Under the pieces are notes generated by a model. That model saw nothing but the letters and a program-made list of their open reading frames with translations, searched no databases and had not been told where the DNA came from. A stretch of 64,000 nt of DNA from Sinotaia quadrata (lineage: Eukaryota > Mollusca > Gastropoda > Architaenioglossa > Viviparidae), in NCBI GenBank assembly GCA_028829895.1, contig CM054180.1:89653135-89717134 (forward strand). Reading direction: 5' to 3'. Shown in pieces: positions 36,390-49,280 of this stretch (the first letter of the stretch is position 1; each line of letters begins with the position of its first letter). The position numbers and the translations under genes were made by a program.

Positions 36390-36515
36390 GGTGTTTCCTC
36401 TGTGTCACTAGTTGAAGGCATAGTGCAGTCATTTGGGGAAAAGCCAAACATTGAAATAACAGTGCTGTAGACAATGTACTGGAAAGCATTCATTATTAAC
36501 AAAATATGTCTACAC
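36388..36515 (+). repeat. Dispersed duplicate, copy 2 of a TG-associated sequence
   Basis: The gacaatgtactggaaagcat stretch and following tcattatt...aaaatatg match 35950-36000 with few differences. Confidence 0.65.
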
Positions 36516-36582
36516 ACATAAACTTGCAAGTGTGTTTATTTAAATTATATGGAATTTATTTTTCTCAAGATAAAGAATATAT

Positions 36583-36658
<76 letters not shown>
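36583..36658. repeat. (TG)n microsatellite
   Basis: About 37 TG units. Confidence 0.97.
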
Positions 36659-37169
36659 ACGAATCAATTATATTTATATAATAAGGCCTTTCTTAGTTAC
36701 TTTCACTTAGGACAGCCAGTGACAGTTGAAAGAAAACAGTGGTTCTCTATGTTAACGTATCCTCGTTTATTTGACGACGTCTTGTTTTCTGTAATAGTTT
36801 TTATTCTTTAAAATATCAGACTGAAGAACACCAATTCTTATTTTTCATAATAAAAATTTGTATTGATTAAGATGGCATTAAGATTAATTACAATGGACAA
36901 AAAAAATGTAAAATTAAGATGTAGAATATTATTCCACAAATTCGTAAATTAGTTTAGCAAATTATTGTTTTTACAAACAATAAAAGTATTGTTAGCAGAA
37001 ATCTTATTTTGATGTTTAATATATATTCATACAACCAAATTTAAACTGAGTAAAGTTTATAGCACTTGTTATTATAAAGATACATTTAAATATCATATTT
37101 TCTTTTTATTAGTAAAGAAAATTAAATGAACTGATCAGGTTCTAAATAAATACTCACACACGCACACAC
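36659..37169. other. AT-rich DNA without recognised features
   Basis: Starts with sequence like copy 1 of the TG-associated repeat (gacagccagtgacag). The rest shows nothing. Confidence 0.45.
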
Positions 37170-37649
37170 TGTCACGTGTCCGGTTTAGGTTTAACGACTC
37201 TGTCCTATTTTAAATTTTCAGGTATCAACATTGGTTATTGATTAATAGCGACAGCCGGACCCGCCTGACCTATCTACTACGAAAATGCCAGATGATTCAG
37301 GCTATTATTCAATGACACATCGTTAGATAAATCAGTTGACTTGCCCAATGATAATAATGAGCGTCTGAGGAATTTCCATTCATTCACTCATATAAATGAA
37401 TGACTCTAGGTCAGCTAGCAGATTAACACTATGTCATAATATGGAACGCAAATGACCAAATATGGGCATTTCGTATACAGTTAATGGCCTTTCCCTCACC
37501 TCTAGAGCGACGTAAATACTATTAGCTCGTAAACAGGTTATTGCACCATCCGAACGCAAGTTGCCTAGTGGAAGTGTCTTCTCATAAATTAAATAGGACG
37601 ATTAATAAAATGAAAATAATATTTTCATAACTTGGCATAATTTGCCTAA

Positions 37650-37652
<3 letters not shown>
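37170..37652 (+). mobile_element. Dispersed repeat C, copy 2 (internally deleted, ~480 bp)
   Basis: Has the TGTCACGTGTCCGG start, the gccggac...cctgacct block, the tagataaatcag stretch, then jumps to gagcgtctgagg, ctaggtcagctagcagatta, ggaacgcaaatgaccaaata, and the ggcataatttgcctaa end. About 1.1 kb of the middle present in the other copies is missing. Confidence 0.8.
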
Positions 37653-37655
<3 letters not shown>

Positions 37656-37702
<47 letters not shown>

Positions 37703-37730
37703 GCACACACACACACACACACATATATAT
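37656..37730. repeat. Compound (TC)n(AC)n(TA)n microsatellite
   Basis: Directly follows the right end of the short C copy. Confidence 0.96.
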
Positions 37731-39699
37731 ATTTAAGCAGGACAACTATATATAAAGAAATTTAACTTAATGAAATCATTTTGCATGTATTTGCTGTTGT
37801 CAAGAACATTTTCCTAGTAAAGCATCTTTTACTCCCTCTGCTCCTGACCTAAAAAGATAGTCTCCGGAATGCTCCTGTATTCTAGTTCCACTAACAACAC
37901 CGAGCAGTCTTTAGATTATTCTAGAATGGAAATTTTGTTCAGTATGACAACTACATAACTTTTTTTTAGCTCATCTACCAATACCCGAGGGTAAACAGAT
38001 TAAACTTTTAAACTTTATTAACCTTTCTGTCATTATCTGAAAATGCAGGGATTACACTAGATAAAGTATTCTGTGGCACTTACAAGTTCCTGATTAATTA
38101 ATCATCAATCTCTATCTGAATAATTATCCTTAAATTATACACAGATAGGATTCTTCCACTTGTTCAATTCATCATTCATGGACAGGGTCTTGGTCTTGTG
38201 GTTGAGAGTGACTGACTCAGGCCTTGAAAGGTCTACCCACTGGTTATCCTCCTCTCAAGCGTTACTTGTCTTAGAATAGCAGAATCTACAGCACTATCTT
38301 ATCCGTCAATATGTCTTCTAGCCCTCCACAATCTCTCATTTCGATGACGGGAACTACCCTAAAGCATATGTGCAACCGACTTTCTGTACGTCATTACGTT
38401 ATTTGGCTAAGCCCCCCATCATCATCTACATATGCTCCCCTCCTACTCAAATAAGAAGAGTGCATTGTCTCGTGTTCCGTTGTCATGTGTTTCCTTTCCC
38501 TGCAGATGTTTGCCTCTCTATCACAGTGGATAGTTAAAAGTTCAACAATTTATTAAAGAAAAATAATAAATAACAATTAAAAGAGTTTTACAATTAAATG
38601 TCATCAAAATCTAACACAAGGCAATTTCTCAGAGATCACAAAACTCTTTCCACTTATCTCAAATCAAGCTGAAACAATTAGAAGAAAAATGGTTCATACA
38701 AATTCCATAGAACAATTACTAGGAATTTATGGTTAAGCATATAGTCAGTACAGTCTTTAATTTATCTTACAACAATTCTGTCTAGTATGTCAAATGTCAA
38801 TAATCAAAATTAGATACTAATACAGTTTTAAGCAATAAAAGACATTAAGGAAGAATCAGAAAATAGATAAGGAATTTACAAATAATCAGAGAAACATGTA
38901 CAGATTACAGTTATTACACAAACAATACCTAATAATGGTTCACCTGATGCGGCCTGTGAACCGTAATCTTGTTCCTGTATCAAAGATGACTGGCGGGTAA
39001 AAGTCTGGTTAAGAGAGTCACGCCTGGAAACAGTTCTGCACACTGTCACAACAAAATGTTCTTGAATAATCCGTAAAGAATACACATCACAGTACAAAAT
39101 CACAGTTTTGTTTCACAGTCACTGAATCAGTTCATGAAGATGAAGTTATACACAGATTCAGTTACAGATCTGGCACAATTTCGAATCTCAAGTACTTGGC
39201 TTCAGTCGGTTTTTTTTTCGCTGACTCTCTCCAGAGGATGCGGGAAGCTTTTTATCAGAGATATTCTCAGCTTTGGAGGTCCTCTGGAGAGAAATTCCTC
39301 TCCTCACTTGTTTCTGGAGAGGGCGGTGTGGGGGGGGGGGGTTGTGTGTCGAGTAGATGTTGTGTATGTGTCGGTGCGTGCCGTAGGTGATGATCGCTTG
39401 TGTGTTGTGTGTTGTGTGTTGTGCTGCTTGTCGGCATGTCCGGTCGGTGGAGGTGGGCTTTAGTCCGGGGTTCCGTTGACTAAGTTGCTGTTGTAGTTGT
39501 CGCCACTGACATGCTCGTATACTATAGAGTGGGTGGACTGGATACTAAGAATATGTCCGACTTATGTAACAATCAGTGACCCATATCAATAACGCTCCTT
39601 TATTCCGAATCTGGGTCAAAGTTGTTTGTCCCCTCTCAATTCTTAGAGATTAGAGATAGAAAGATTTAGCGGCGGCTGATCTTGGCAGGATATACGTAA
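37731..39699. other. DNA of unknown origin, partly GC-richer
   Basis: At 38180-38480 and 39100-39500 composition is less AT-rich than average, and a G-run lies near 39330. Frames at 38876-39103 (minus) and 39134-39463 (plus) are unidentified. These patches could be parts of an old transposon, but no motif proves it. Confidence 0.35.
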
Positions 39700-39778
39700 A
39701 TTTCCGTAATTTTTTTCCATAGACAAAAATGTCTCCCGCATGAGAGGGCCTCGCGGGCCGTAGTTTGGAGACTCCTGC
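39700..39778 (-). mobile_element. Solitary hAT-like transposon end
   Basis: Read on the minus strand it begins CAGCAGGAGTCTCCAAACTA and continues CGGCCCGCGAGG, the layout of a hAT terminal inverted repeat with its GC-rich subterminal block. No matching opposite end or 8-bp duplication was found, so the element is truncated or its partner is too decayed. Confidence 0.5.
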
Positions 39779-39811
39779 TGTAAAGTAATCTCCAGGACAA
39801 ATAGCACGCAG

Positions 39812-39995
39812 CTAGTAATGAAAGGCGTTAGTGAAGGACATCTACTACTAAATCGGTTTTCATTAGAGCACAGAGCATTAGTAAAAGATATCTATTTCCA
39901 TCATCGGTTTTCATTAGAGCACAGAGCATTAGTAAAAGATATCTATTTCCATCATCGGTTTTCGTTAGAGTGCATGGCATTAATGAAACATCTGG
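39812..39995. repeat. 51-bp tandem repeat, about 3.5 copies
   Basis: The unit cggttttcattagagcacag plus agcattagtaaaagatatct has two perfect copies and diverged flanking ones. It begins about 35 bp after the hAT-like end. Confidence 0.9.
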
Positions 39996-40692
39996 GTTTT
40001 AAAAAAAAATACAATGCGTTAGTTACAATATTCTCAAACGAAAACTGTTTTTATTAAAATTCATGGTGATACTGAAAAATCAAACATCCGTTACATCTAT
40101 CCATTTATCCGTTTTTTCTACTACGCTATCAAGGTTGGGAACAAACTGTTTCGATGTAAAAATTGACAAGACTCACAAATAACAAGTCATAAGTCTGTTG
40201 GTTTGTCCGGTATACAAATATGCGTATTCGCAGCTATCGTGGTGAAAGTTTATAAGTTACAAGAACATTGATCCAATGAGCAACTTAGGCAGCTTAGGCA
40301 GTATAGCAACGCTGGAATGTGGCCAGACCCACGTCATCAATTTTACATCACTCAATGTTGCCCAAATAAAGTTGCCTGTACCATCTAAAGCATTGTGTCT
40401 CTAATGGCTACGTCACTAATAATCTTAAAAATGATAAAAATAAGTCACGCTTGTTACCTCAAATATAATTTCCTTTGGCTTTAAATTAATACATATCGGT
40501 GAATATCTAGTTACATTTCTTAAAGATCTAGATTATACTTCGAGACATAAAAAAATAATCTAATCCTGTGATTATTTTAATGTGCTAAAAATATATATAA
40601 CGTTGATAAAATTGTGAATAAGCCTGTTATAAATGGTGAATTTATTTTGGATATGACAGTTACATTTTGCAAAGATGCGTAAGCGGTTATTT
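39996..40692. other. AT-rich DNA without recognised features
   Basis: No gene or transposon motif recognised. Confidence 0.5.
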
Positions 40693-41262
40693 TATTCATT
40701 GGCTACAAAAGACTTTAAACATCTTTACTTATCTGTTATGAATACAATATATTTTATTTCACTGGCTACAAAAGACTTTAAACATCTTTACTTATCTGTT
40801 ATGAATACAATATATTTTATTTCACTGGCTACAAAAGACTTTAAACATCTTTACTTATCTGTTATGAATACAATATATTTTATTTCACTGGCTACAAAAG
40901 ACTTTAAACATCTTTACTTATCTGTTATGAATGCAATAAATTTATTTCACTGGCTACAAAAGACTTTAAACATCTTTACTTATCTGTTATGAATACAATA
41001 TATTTTATTTCACTGGCTACAAAAGACTTTAAACATCTTTACTTATCTGTTATGAATACAATATATTTTATTTCACTGGCTACAAAAGACTTTAAACATC
41101 TTTACTTATCTGTTATGAATACAATATATTTTATTTCACTGGCTACAAAAGACATGAAACATCTTTACTTACGTGTTATGAATACAATATATTTTATTTC
41201 ACTGGCTACAAAAGACATGAAACATCTTTACTTACCTTTTATGAATACAAAATATTTTAAAA
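40693..41262. repeat. 63-bp minisatellite, nine highly similar copies
   Basis: The unit actggctacaaaagacttta plus aacatctttacttatctgtt and atgaatacaatatattttat is repeated with almost no change. One unit (about 40930) has lost bases, and the last two share ttta-to-catg and other changes. High uniformity implies recent expansion. The 21-residue period frames are artefacts. Confidence 0.95.
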
Positions 41263-44200
41263 TGTGGACGTTATAATTAGTTTCATTACAACTAACTATA
41301 AACTTGTTCATTTGAGATTTATAAACCGCTAAATGAAGTACTCTTTGTGTAGCACCCAAAATGCAAATAACAGGAGTGAAAATTAATTATTATATTTTTC
41401 TTGATTTTATTTTAACTTTTATTAAATGTTTGCTACTTTCACTGACCGATTTTTTCAAAGAATAGAACATGCCTCCAGATTCTTATGTCAACTCGTTAGC
41501 TTGTGTACCTGTATAAACTCGGTCAAATTTGAAAAATCACTTGTCTTTGAATGCATGTCCCGAACTTGAGGTTTGATTCAGTCAGTGCACAGTTTGAGGT
41601 ATGTTTGGAATAGTTGCTATTTTGTGAACTTAGAAACTGTAAAAACTAAAATGTTGTTGAGACAAATAATTGTATTTTCATTTCAGGAAATTTTCCCTGA
41701 CAAAATTGTGTATCTAGCTTTATATAATCATTTTCATTTTAGCCATGTAAAAGATTTTAAATGGTATTTTCTTGCATTTTGACTAATGTAGAAATTGTAT
41801 ATTTCTGCCTTTTTGTTATGGCCGAAAAATGCATTGGTTGTGGATGTTATGATTTTTCACATTTTTAGTAATGGCGTGATTGCCTATACCTTCGTCTATT
41901 TGATGTGACTGAGAAATATTAGTTTATGAATATTCTGATTTCTCCATTATTTTCAATGTAATAATTATATATATTGATGCCTATTTATTGTGACTGAGAA
42001 TATGTTTATGAACATTATGACTTCTCTGTCATTTTCAATGTAGTAATTATATATAATACTGCCTATTTGTTGTGACCAAGATTTATGATGGCTTTTATAA
42101 ATACTATACGTGTGTGGACGAATATGAGAGAGAGGTGAAGGGGTGAGAAATCAAATGATTCCTGCACAAGAGTCTGATACCTGTAAGTTAATTATATTCT
42201 AACTGTGCTCAAGCCAGCCGGTCTTTCTGACGATTACTGACTAAAGGCTATCATCGCCACTTCCATTTACCTAAACTGTAAACAGTGGTCGTCAACACAT
42301 TTGTCTGCATTTTGCGTCACAGAGTGGATACAAACATTTTGCAGTCTGGGTCGACCAACATGTTAAAACTTCATTAAAGACTTTGAAACAAGTATGCCAG
42401 TAAATTTCTGTCATGGCCGTCACATGTCAGCGCATGGAAACTGTCTTGATTCAAACACTGCACACACCAAGGGCTGATAACTCCGCCAAGCACTAATATT
42501 AATCAGGTGAGTTAGTTCTAAAAATTTTCAACCTTGTTGTATTTCTGTATGATTTTCTTATTCTGTTTCCACAAGCACAAGCTGTAATATTCAGCCAAAA
42601 TATCTCATGTTATTCATTGAAGAACGAAAGATTTTAAAGGCTGTATAATGATCGTGATGTTTATAATGAACAATTCAAGAACTCATGAACAATTTAGTAT
42701 TCGTATGAGTCCTGATAACATATCGTTTAGGAATCTAATCCGCATTGAAGAAACTGTGGTTTTTTTTTTCCTTGTATTACTGCCTTGTGATTACCATATT
42801 TTTTTAATTTGCACTTGTTACTCTTTTCATTGCATTGAATAAATTTGTTATTATTGTTTACACTTCCACTTCCATGTTTTAATTAAGGAAGTCGATATAT
42901 ATATGCTTAAGGGGTGGGGGCTAGATTTTACTTTATAACTAAGTCAGTCGATAGCAAAGTTTGGGAAGTGTCCCCTTAAGTGAAAGGAGATGTGTGAGGG
43001 TCAGAAAACACTATAATTCCTAGAAGTGTTCGTACTTGCAAGGAATGTAGGAATTCTGAACGAGTAGCACTCAGGGATGGATAGAATAAGCATTCAGTGA
43101 GCATTGTTCCTGGGGTTTGACCTAGTTACTCCGAATGCAATTGACAAAGACCAGTCACGGGTGGAGATTAGAAGGAATAGAGGTTTTGAAAATAATCGCT
43201 TAAACCTATCCATTCACACTTTGTTTCTCAGATCTATTTAAAATGTGAATAAACTACTTATTATGATACTTGATTGAACATTCTTTTTGCGCACACGATG
43301 GATTAATTTAATATAATATGATTTTATTAAGTCACAATCCTGTTCAAATGCATTTTCAATGTCTAGACTGAAACAAGACCCAACATTTCCTTCATATAGG
43401 TTAAAACGATTTAAAATGTAAACGTACAGACATGTTTATTAACACAGCGATGAGCCGGACGACGAATAGTAGAAAGGACTATTACTTTATATGTTTCGAT
43501 ACATAGGAAAACGAATAGTAGACATTCCTTACATTCCTCTAGGGAATTAGAGTAGACAGGAAACAGTAGACATATTCAATAACTTACAGATGCATTCCCG
43601 GCCTAGAGATTGTTTTTGAATAACCATGAAATCGTGAGTCCTATTTGTGCCACTCCCTAGCAGGATCAATAAAGTTTAAAAACGCTAATATCAGTTGTTA
43701 CAGTAAAATCCAGTTTCACAGGATGTTAGAAGCACGTTTCTTATAATCGATTCTACAACCTTTGCCGCTTGATTATCTGATGTAGCTGAAGCATGATGCC
43801 TGAAGAAGATTTCCGCCATAAGACGAAGCTTGCATTACTTCTTGAACGCAGTATCCACTTGAATCACAAGTAATTCTTCATTTTGCGGGCTAGCGATGGC
43901 GTGCGAAATTAAATTGTCTGACCGGAAGCACTTCACACTGCATGAATTAATATTTCAATGTAGCGGATTATGAAATTATTAAATATACAAAATATATATT
44001 TACTTATAAAATGAAATGGTAAATTACAAAGAAAAATAATATCTACATGCTTATTATTATAAGCATAAATGTAATTGTATATGAGTGCATTAAATAAAAT
44101 TTTAAACTTTCTTTATTATATAAAACAGTAATTAAACAGAATTATACAATATATGTTTTGATTAATTAGGTGATGTGCTCAGTATTCCGCAAGACCATCT

Positions 44201-44529
44201 TAAAAGTGTTTGGTTATTTGGTGTTAACTTTCTATTGGAGCATATGTATGTCATCTGAAGTCAAGTCGCAGACAGCTCGCCAAAGATGTGACAATAAATC
44301 ACACTTTTCAGTGTCAAGCAGCATACTAGTAGTTATTTCAGTAATTAGTAATAATACCAATAATCAAAACACAGTAAAAATAATCTCACATATCATCAAA
44401 AGACAAATAGCATCTGAATACAGAAATATGGCAAAGGATGTACAACTGTTTCGAAATATTTGCATAATAGGTACGCAATTGATGTTTTGGATCTTTTGCG
44501 TGAGCAGTACATAATGTTGTCAATATCTG
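41263..44529. other. Long stretch of AT-rich DNA without recognised genes
   Basis: A short duplicated phrase (attttcaatgtaataattata) occurs at about 41950 and 42036. Frames at 41573-41782, 42648-42842 and 44170-44514 carry no domain I know. No RNA gene, CpG-rich start region or transposon motif was found. Confidence 0.45.
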
Positions 44530-44788
44530 CATGAGAAGTGGCACACAAAAAATGTATCCAGACCTGCATGAGAACTGGCACATGATGTTGTCCAGACTTG
44601 TTTGAGAAGTGCCACATAATGCGTTACTGACCCGTATGAGAAGTGACACATAATGCTATACTGACCCGTATGAGAAGTGCCACATAATACTATACTGACC
44701 CGTATGAGAAGTGACACATAATGCTGTACTTCCCCGTATGAGAAGTGCCACATAATGCTGTACTGACCCGTATGAGAAGTGGCACATT
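44530..44788. repeat. 34-bp minisatellite, about seven copies
   Basis: The unit gacccgtatgagaagtgaca plus cataatgctatact is regular from 44620, while earlier units are diverged. The array ends at the A/B copy that follows. Confidence 0.92.
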
Positions 44789-45895
44789 GTTAATGATTAT
44801 TATTATTAATTAATTAATCATCAATAACTAATTACAAGTGATAAAAATCTTAATTTATGTTATAATAATTCTCCCACAGACTCCACACATCTCTCTCACT
44901 TAGCGGATATGCAGCGCTGTAGACGTTTTCTCTCTTCCGCAAAATTAAAGTCAAACATTTACCATCACACAATATTCTGTAAGTGGAAAACTTCTTACTA
45001 AAGGAAAAGACAAATTGTCTTTAATTATATTTAGTGAGCCCCCGTCTACTCACTTTCTTCTCCAGCATAAGGTTATCAGTAAGTGTAAGAAGGTCAATAT
45101 AATTTATTAAATCAACAATCAAATATACATATAGCAGAGACATTGAAAAAGCTACTTGACATCCACAAAACCACATTCAAATAATTTTTGTACTACCTAA
45201 TCTGATGTAAAAAATACAGTTCAAGAATTTAATATAAATCAAAGGATAATTCTTATCAGAAAACAGAAAAGGAGTTATGAGAGATAAACAATAATGATTT
45301 CTATGTAAACTGATGCAGGCACTGTCTCAATAGTCTTTAGTGTGTTTTTGTAACAAAGACACAAGTTTATTGTCCACCATTATTAGGTCAGTTCCAAATG
45401 TTTTCCTTGCACATTTGTAGGACACTGATTTACTGCCCTTCTCTTGAGGTTAACTTGGATGCGTTAAATATTTAGCTCCTACAAGCAGAATAGCAATTGT
45501 AGCAATTTCCAGTAACTTACTTATATCATAAATTGCTCAATGTAGTCAACATACTTTGCCACCACACATCAACAGAGTGCATTCTCCACACTTACACACT
45601 GCTCCCAACCTTTACCATGGTTGGTCGTAGTGGTTTATAATCAGTAAACCAGGAGATTCAAATCATACACAGAAAGAAAGGCTGCTTTACCCTGATAAAT
45701 ATAATCAGGAAGCAAATGCTAAGTTTCCAGTATATCACTTTTTAAACTCAATTCTTTCTTACATTCAAGACTCAAAACTTCATGCAACAGTATTTATTAG
45801 CCCAATAAATGCATACAGCATAATAAATACAGTATTATAGTTTTATGAGCGGTTTCACTAGAAACAATGTCGAGTGAAAAGCATACTCTATACAA
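44789..45895 (+). mobile_element. Dispersed repeat A/B, copy 5 (lacks both extreme ends)
   Basis: Matches copy 1 from ttaatgattattattaatta through cacttagcggatatgc, cataaggttatcagtaagtg, tttattaaatcaacaatc, ggataattcttatcag, ctaagtttccag and cactagaaacaatgtcgagt. It lacks the gacgcc start and the last several hundred bases. No element C is inserted, so it shows the empty site. Confidence 0.8.
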
Positions 45896-47594
45896 TGCAT
45901 TGTTGTCATTAAAAAAATCTTTGAAAACCTGTCTTTAGACTTTTTAAAGACAAATAAAATATATAAAATTAAAACTATATATAATTAAAATTAACAATTA
46001 TTTTTGTTTATATTCCTAGATTATTGCAATATGCAATATATACAGAAATAAGATGCTATATACTGCTATATACTATATATCAGTACAGTGATAAAACCTT
46101 ATACATTGTATATAATGATGGTGATAAGACTGTATAAACTGTATTATTATAAAAGTGTCAATATAATAATTGCAAAAGTAATGTTGTCATTTGATTTGTG
46201 CAGTGACTTTTATCTCTTTGGTATATTGCTTGTTATATTCTTGTTTTTGAAACTTGGTGTCAAGTACTGCCAGCCTTATGTCCATTAAAAACTGATGGAA
46301 AATTCACTTTTTGGAATACTGCAACAATAAATTTGATGGGAATTTAAAAAAAATTTATAAACATAAACATTTGTTGCGTATAGCTAGCTGTATTTCTGGA
46401 AAATTTCTGAAACATTTTATAAGCAAACGTTTTACTCGAATATTTACTACATCATGACAGCTGAGTATATTCGATTGACATAAACTAGTTAAGCTTCACT
46501 CGTCCACCTTGTTCCATTATGCTCGTTTGTTCTAGGCTCGTTTGCAGTCAATGCACGACCCGAGAGAATTATTTGTTTTGCCTAAACAGGTCATTTGCAC
46601 GCGCTCTGTCCTCGCCCGAAGTACGAATTACACAGACGTAAGCTTCCCAGCATGACGAAGTTGACAGGATGTAGCAATCTAAAATAAACTGACGCAAACA
46701 TGAGCAACTTACAAATACATCTTATCTTTCCCTCTCTCTTGCATGAAAAGGGCTTAAATAACTAATCAACAATGTAACAGTTCATTAGAATTATTTCTTA
46801 ATTCCAATAATATTCTTAAATTGTTATTTGAACAATGTTAATGTCATGGAATCTAACAACTAATGTTCGGGGTGGGGTAAGGTTGTTTGTTTTAAAAAAA
46901 ATAAAATAATGGAATTTGAATAGACTATAGTACATTTTTCAGCACGTTTATCCTTTGATTTTGCAAAATAAAAGTCGTTCACAAGATGTATTAAGACACT
47001 GGAGAAAAAGTATTCAGTTGGCTAGTCTATTGTTTGTTATACGATTTTTCATGTCACTTGTGACATTGGCTCATAACTAGGTTGTAAATTGCAAAAAAGG
47101 TAATTTATGGCCAACACCGCCATCCATTCGTTGTGGCAAACCCTCCACCAATCTGTGACATTCAGTTCTAAGTTATTGTCCATGTTTTCAGATTGGCTAT
47201 TCTAATATTCAGTTGATATATGTATTTAATGCCAGTTTCTATTTAAAATAACTGCATTTGCAGCAGTGCAAGTCATATACCTCACACTAATATTTGAATT
47301 GAACTTTATTCCGCATTGTGAAATGAATGTAGCCATGTACGGTACTGTAGGTGTGCACTTTGCAGCCAAAAATGGGTCAAAGTAACCAATGCTGTGATTG
47401 GACAGACACATAATATTTGGGTAAACAATGACAATATTTTTCGCCCCTAGTACAAAATATTAACACTAAAATAATAATGAGAAGAGAAAAGAGTTAAATA
47501 TAACTTTGATGAATATTGAGTTGATAAATTAAATTAAACAAACCCAGTAATAAAGAATATATATACACGTTGCAAATGTGTACAGTATATACAT
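45896..47594. other. AT-rich DNA without recognised features
   Basis: No gene is supported. A slightly GC-richer patch lies at 46490-46700. Confidence 0.45.
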
Positions 47595-49280
47595 TGTCAC
47601 GGAAATGAGGGAAATATTAATAATTTTTTTTTCTCTTTCCCTAAGTATTTTCTAACTCTAAACTTTGAACGAAACCGCTAAGTTAATTAAAAGAGGGACA
47701 GGGGTAAAAATGACCATTTTGTCAACAACACGAAAACGAAGTCGGAAACACTAGCTTAAGTTCATGCCGAAAAATGGAAAACATATAATTAACTTGCTGG
47801 CTGACCAGGACACCACGCCCATAAATCTGTGTCAGTATAGAGTACATGGCGGCCAGTGTACGGAGTACGTGAGAAAGCACTAGGACGCAGATTTTGTCCT
47901 TGAAGAAAGCAGGCTCTTAGTTTTGAAATGTAAACAACTTTTAAGAATCACCATTATAAAATGTTTGGCAGTAGGTTGATATTGTTATTGTGAAATTACT
48001 ATTGTTTTATGAAAGTACTATTGAACTAGAATTCTGAAATTATTGGAAAGTTAATATTTGTTAAAAGTTAAAAGGGTTGGTTTGTGTATACAACCATTTC
48101 TTGCTGTGAGTTAATGTATGGCTTGCCAGGTGGCCATGAGTTGCCATAGTAACTGTAATTTTAAAATAAAATATGAGTAGGATCATTGCTCTGAGATTTT
48201 AGTGTGTGCTCTGAGAGAGTTAGCTAGGCAAGTCAAATGGATGCGTAAATCACAGTGTCAACTGGGAACTTGATATTTTGGCACTAATAGAGGTGGACCT
48301 TCAGGATGGTCAAAATTATTCATCAGCACGTACAGTGCCGTGCTGACTGGGGGTAACGTGTGTGCTGGAAGGGGTGTGTTCCAGTCAGCTCAAAGAAAGT
48401 GATGTGCAAGAACTTTGTGTATAAAAGAGGGTATGGAGCCAGGGGCGGATGAGAAACGTCGAAAATGTAGCATGTTGTAGAGAGAGCAGGACATGCTCTC
48501 AGTTTCTCCCTGCTTTATGTATCAGGAGCTTTCTTTTTGAAGTTGGGAGGCAAGCAGCTAGAGAGTTCTTGAACACTGTAACAGAGTGCCAGATGTCTAC
48601 CCGGCTGTATATGGAAAGCGCGCCATCAAGGCCGCTGCAGTTCAAGATGGGCCAAATCAAACCAGATAGCCATCTTGGGTTTTCAAAGACTGTGCAAAGA
48701 CCGTGGGTGATTGATTATTTTCCATGCAGAGGCAAATTCCTGATGGAAGTTTAATATCACTAGGCGCTGGGATATGTTACAGAACAAGATGTTACATAAT
48801 GGTAGTAACTATCATTGGAAGCAGTAGCAGTCATGCATGTGGCATACTGCCGAAGACGGCAAGGTTGGCCGTTGCGTAAAGAGAAGAGAAGAGACGAGAA
48901 ACGTGAGAGAAGAGGAGAAATGAAGAAGAGAAGAGAAGAGATGAGAAACGAAGTTAAGAGAAGAGACGAGATGAAATGAGACGAAATTGAAGAGAAGAAG
49001 AGAGAAAAGAGAATGTAACAAGAGTTGAGAAATTAGGCCTAACAAGAAGCGCACGGGAGCGTAAAGTTGTAGCAGCCATCGTAGCATTGAGGACGGCCAG
49101 GTCGAGACGTCGACGATGTTTTTATGTATCATCAAAACCCCCCAGCACCAGAAGAAAGTGTAACTATGTGAGCCCAGCACAAGAGAAAGTAACGTTGATT
49201 ATATGAGCAGAGAACAAGAAGAAAATGATGATACATATGCGAGTAAAAGAAAATTCTAATTAGGGAAATCTCAGAGCACA
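47595..49280 (+). other. Possible LTR or retroelement fragment (weak)
   Basis: Starts with tgtcacggaaatgaggg, shows a TATA-like gtataaaagagggtatgg near 48419, and later a purine-rich tract (48875-49010) of gaagagacgagaaacg repeats. A gctctgagattt stretch at 48190 recurs inverted at about 49269. These would fit an LTR with promoter, but no second LTR, primer-binding site or target duplication was found. The 101-codon frame at 48449-48754 is unidentified. Confidence 0.25.
48875..49015. repeat. Purine-rich imperfect repeat
   Basis: Repeats of agaagagacgagaaacg-like units, almost free of pyrimidines on the plus strand. Confidence 0.85.

Noticed and set aside
38876..39463. Genes at 38876-39103 (minus) and 39134-39463 (plus)
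   Set aside because: Peptides are unrecognised, the plus-strand one is dominated by a G-rich run, and no splice or start context supports them.
42285..42345. hAT-like end (acagtggtcgtcaacacatt)
   Set aside because: It resembles the CAGTGGTCCCCAACC end only partly, and neither an inverse partner nor an 8-bp duplication was found.
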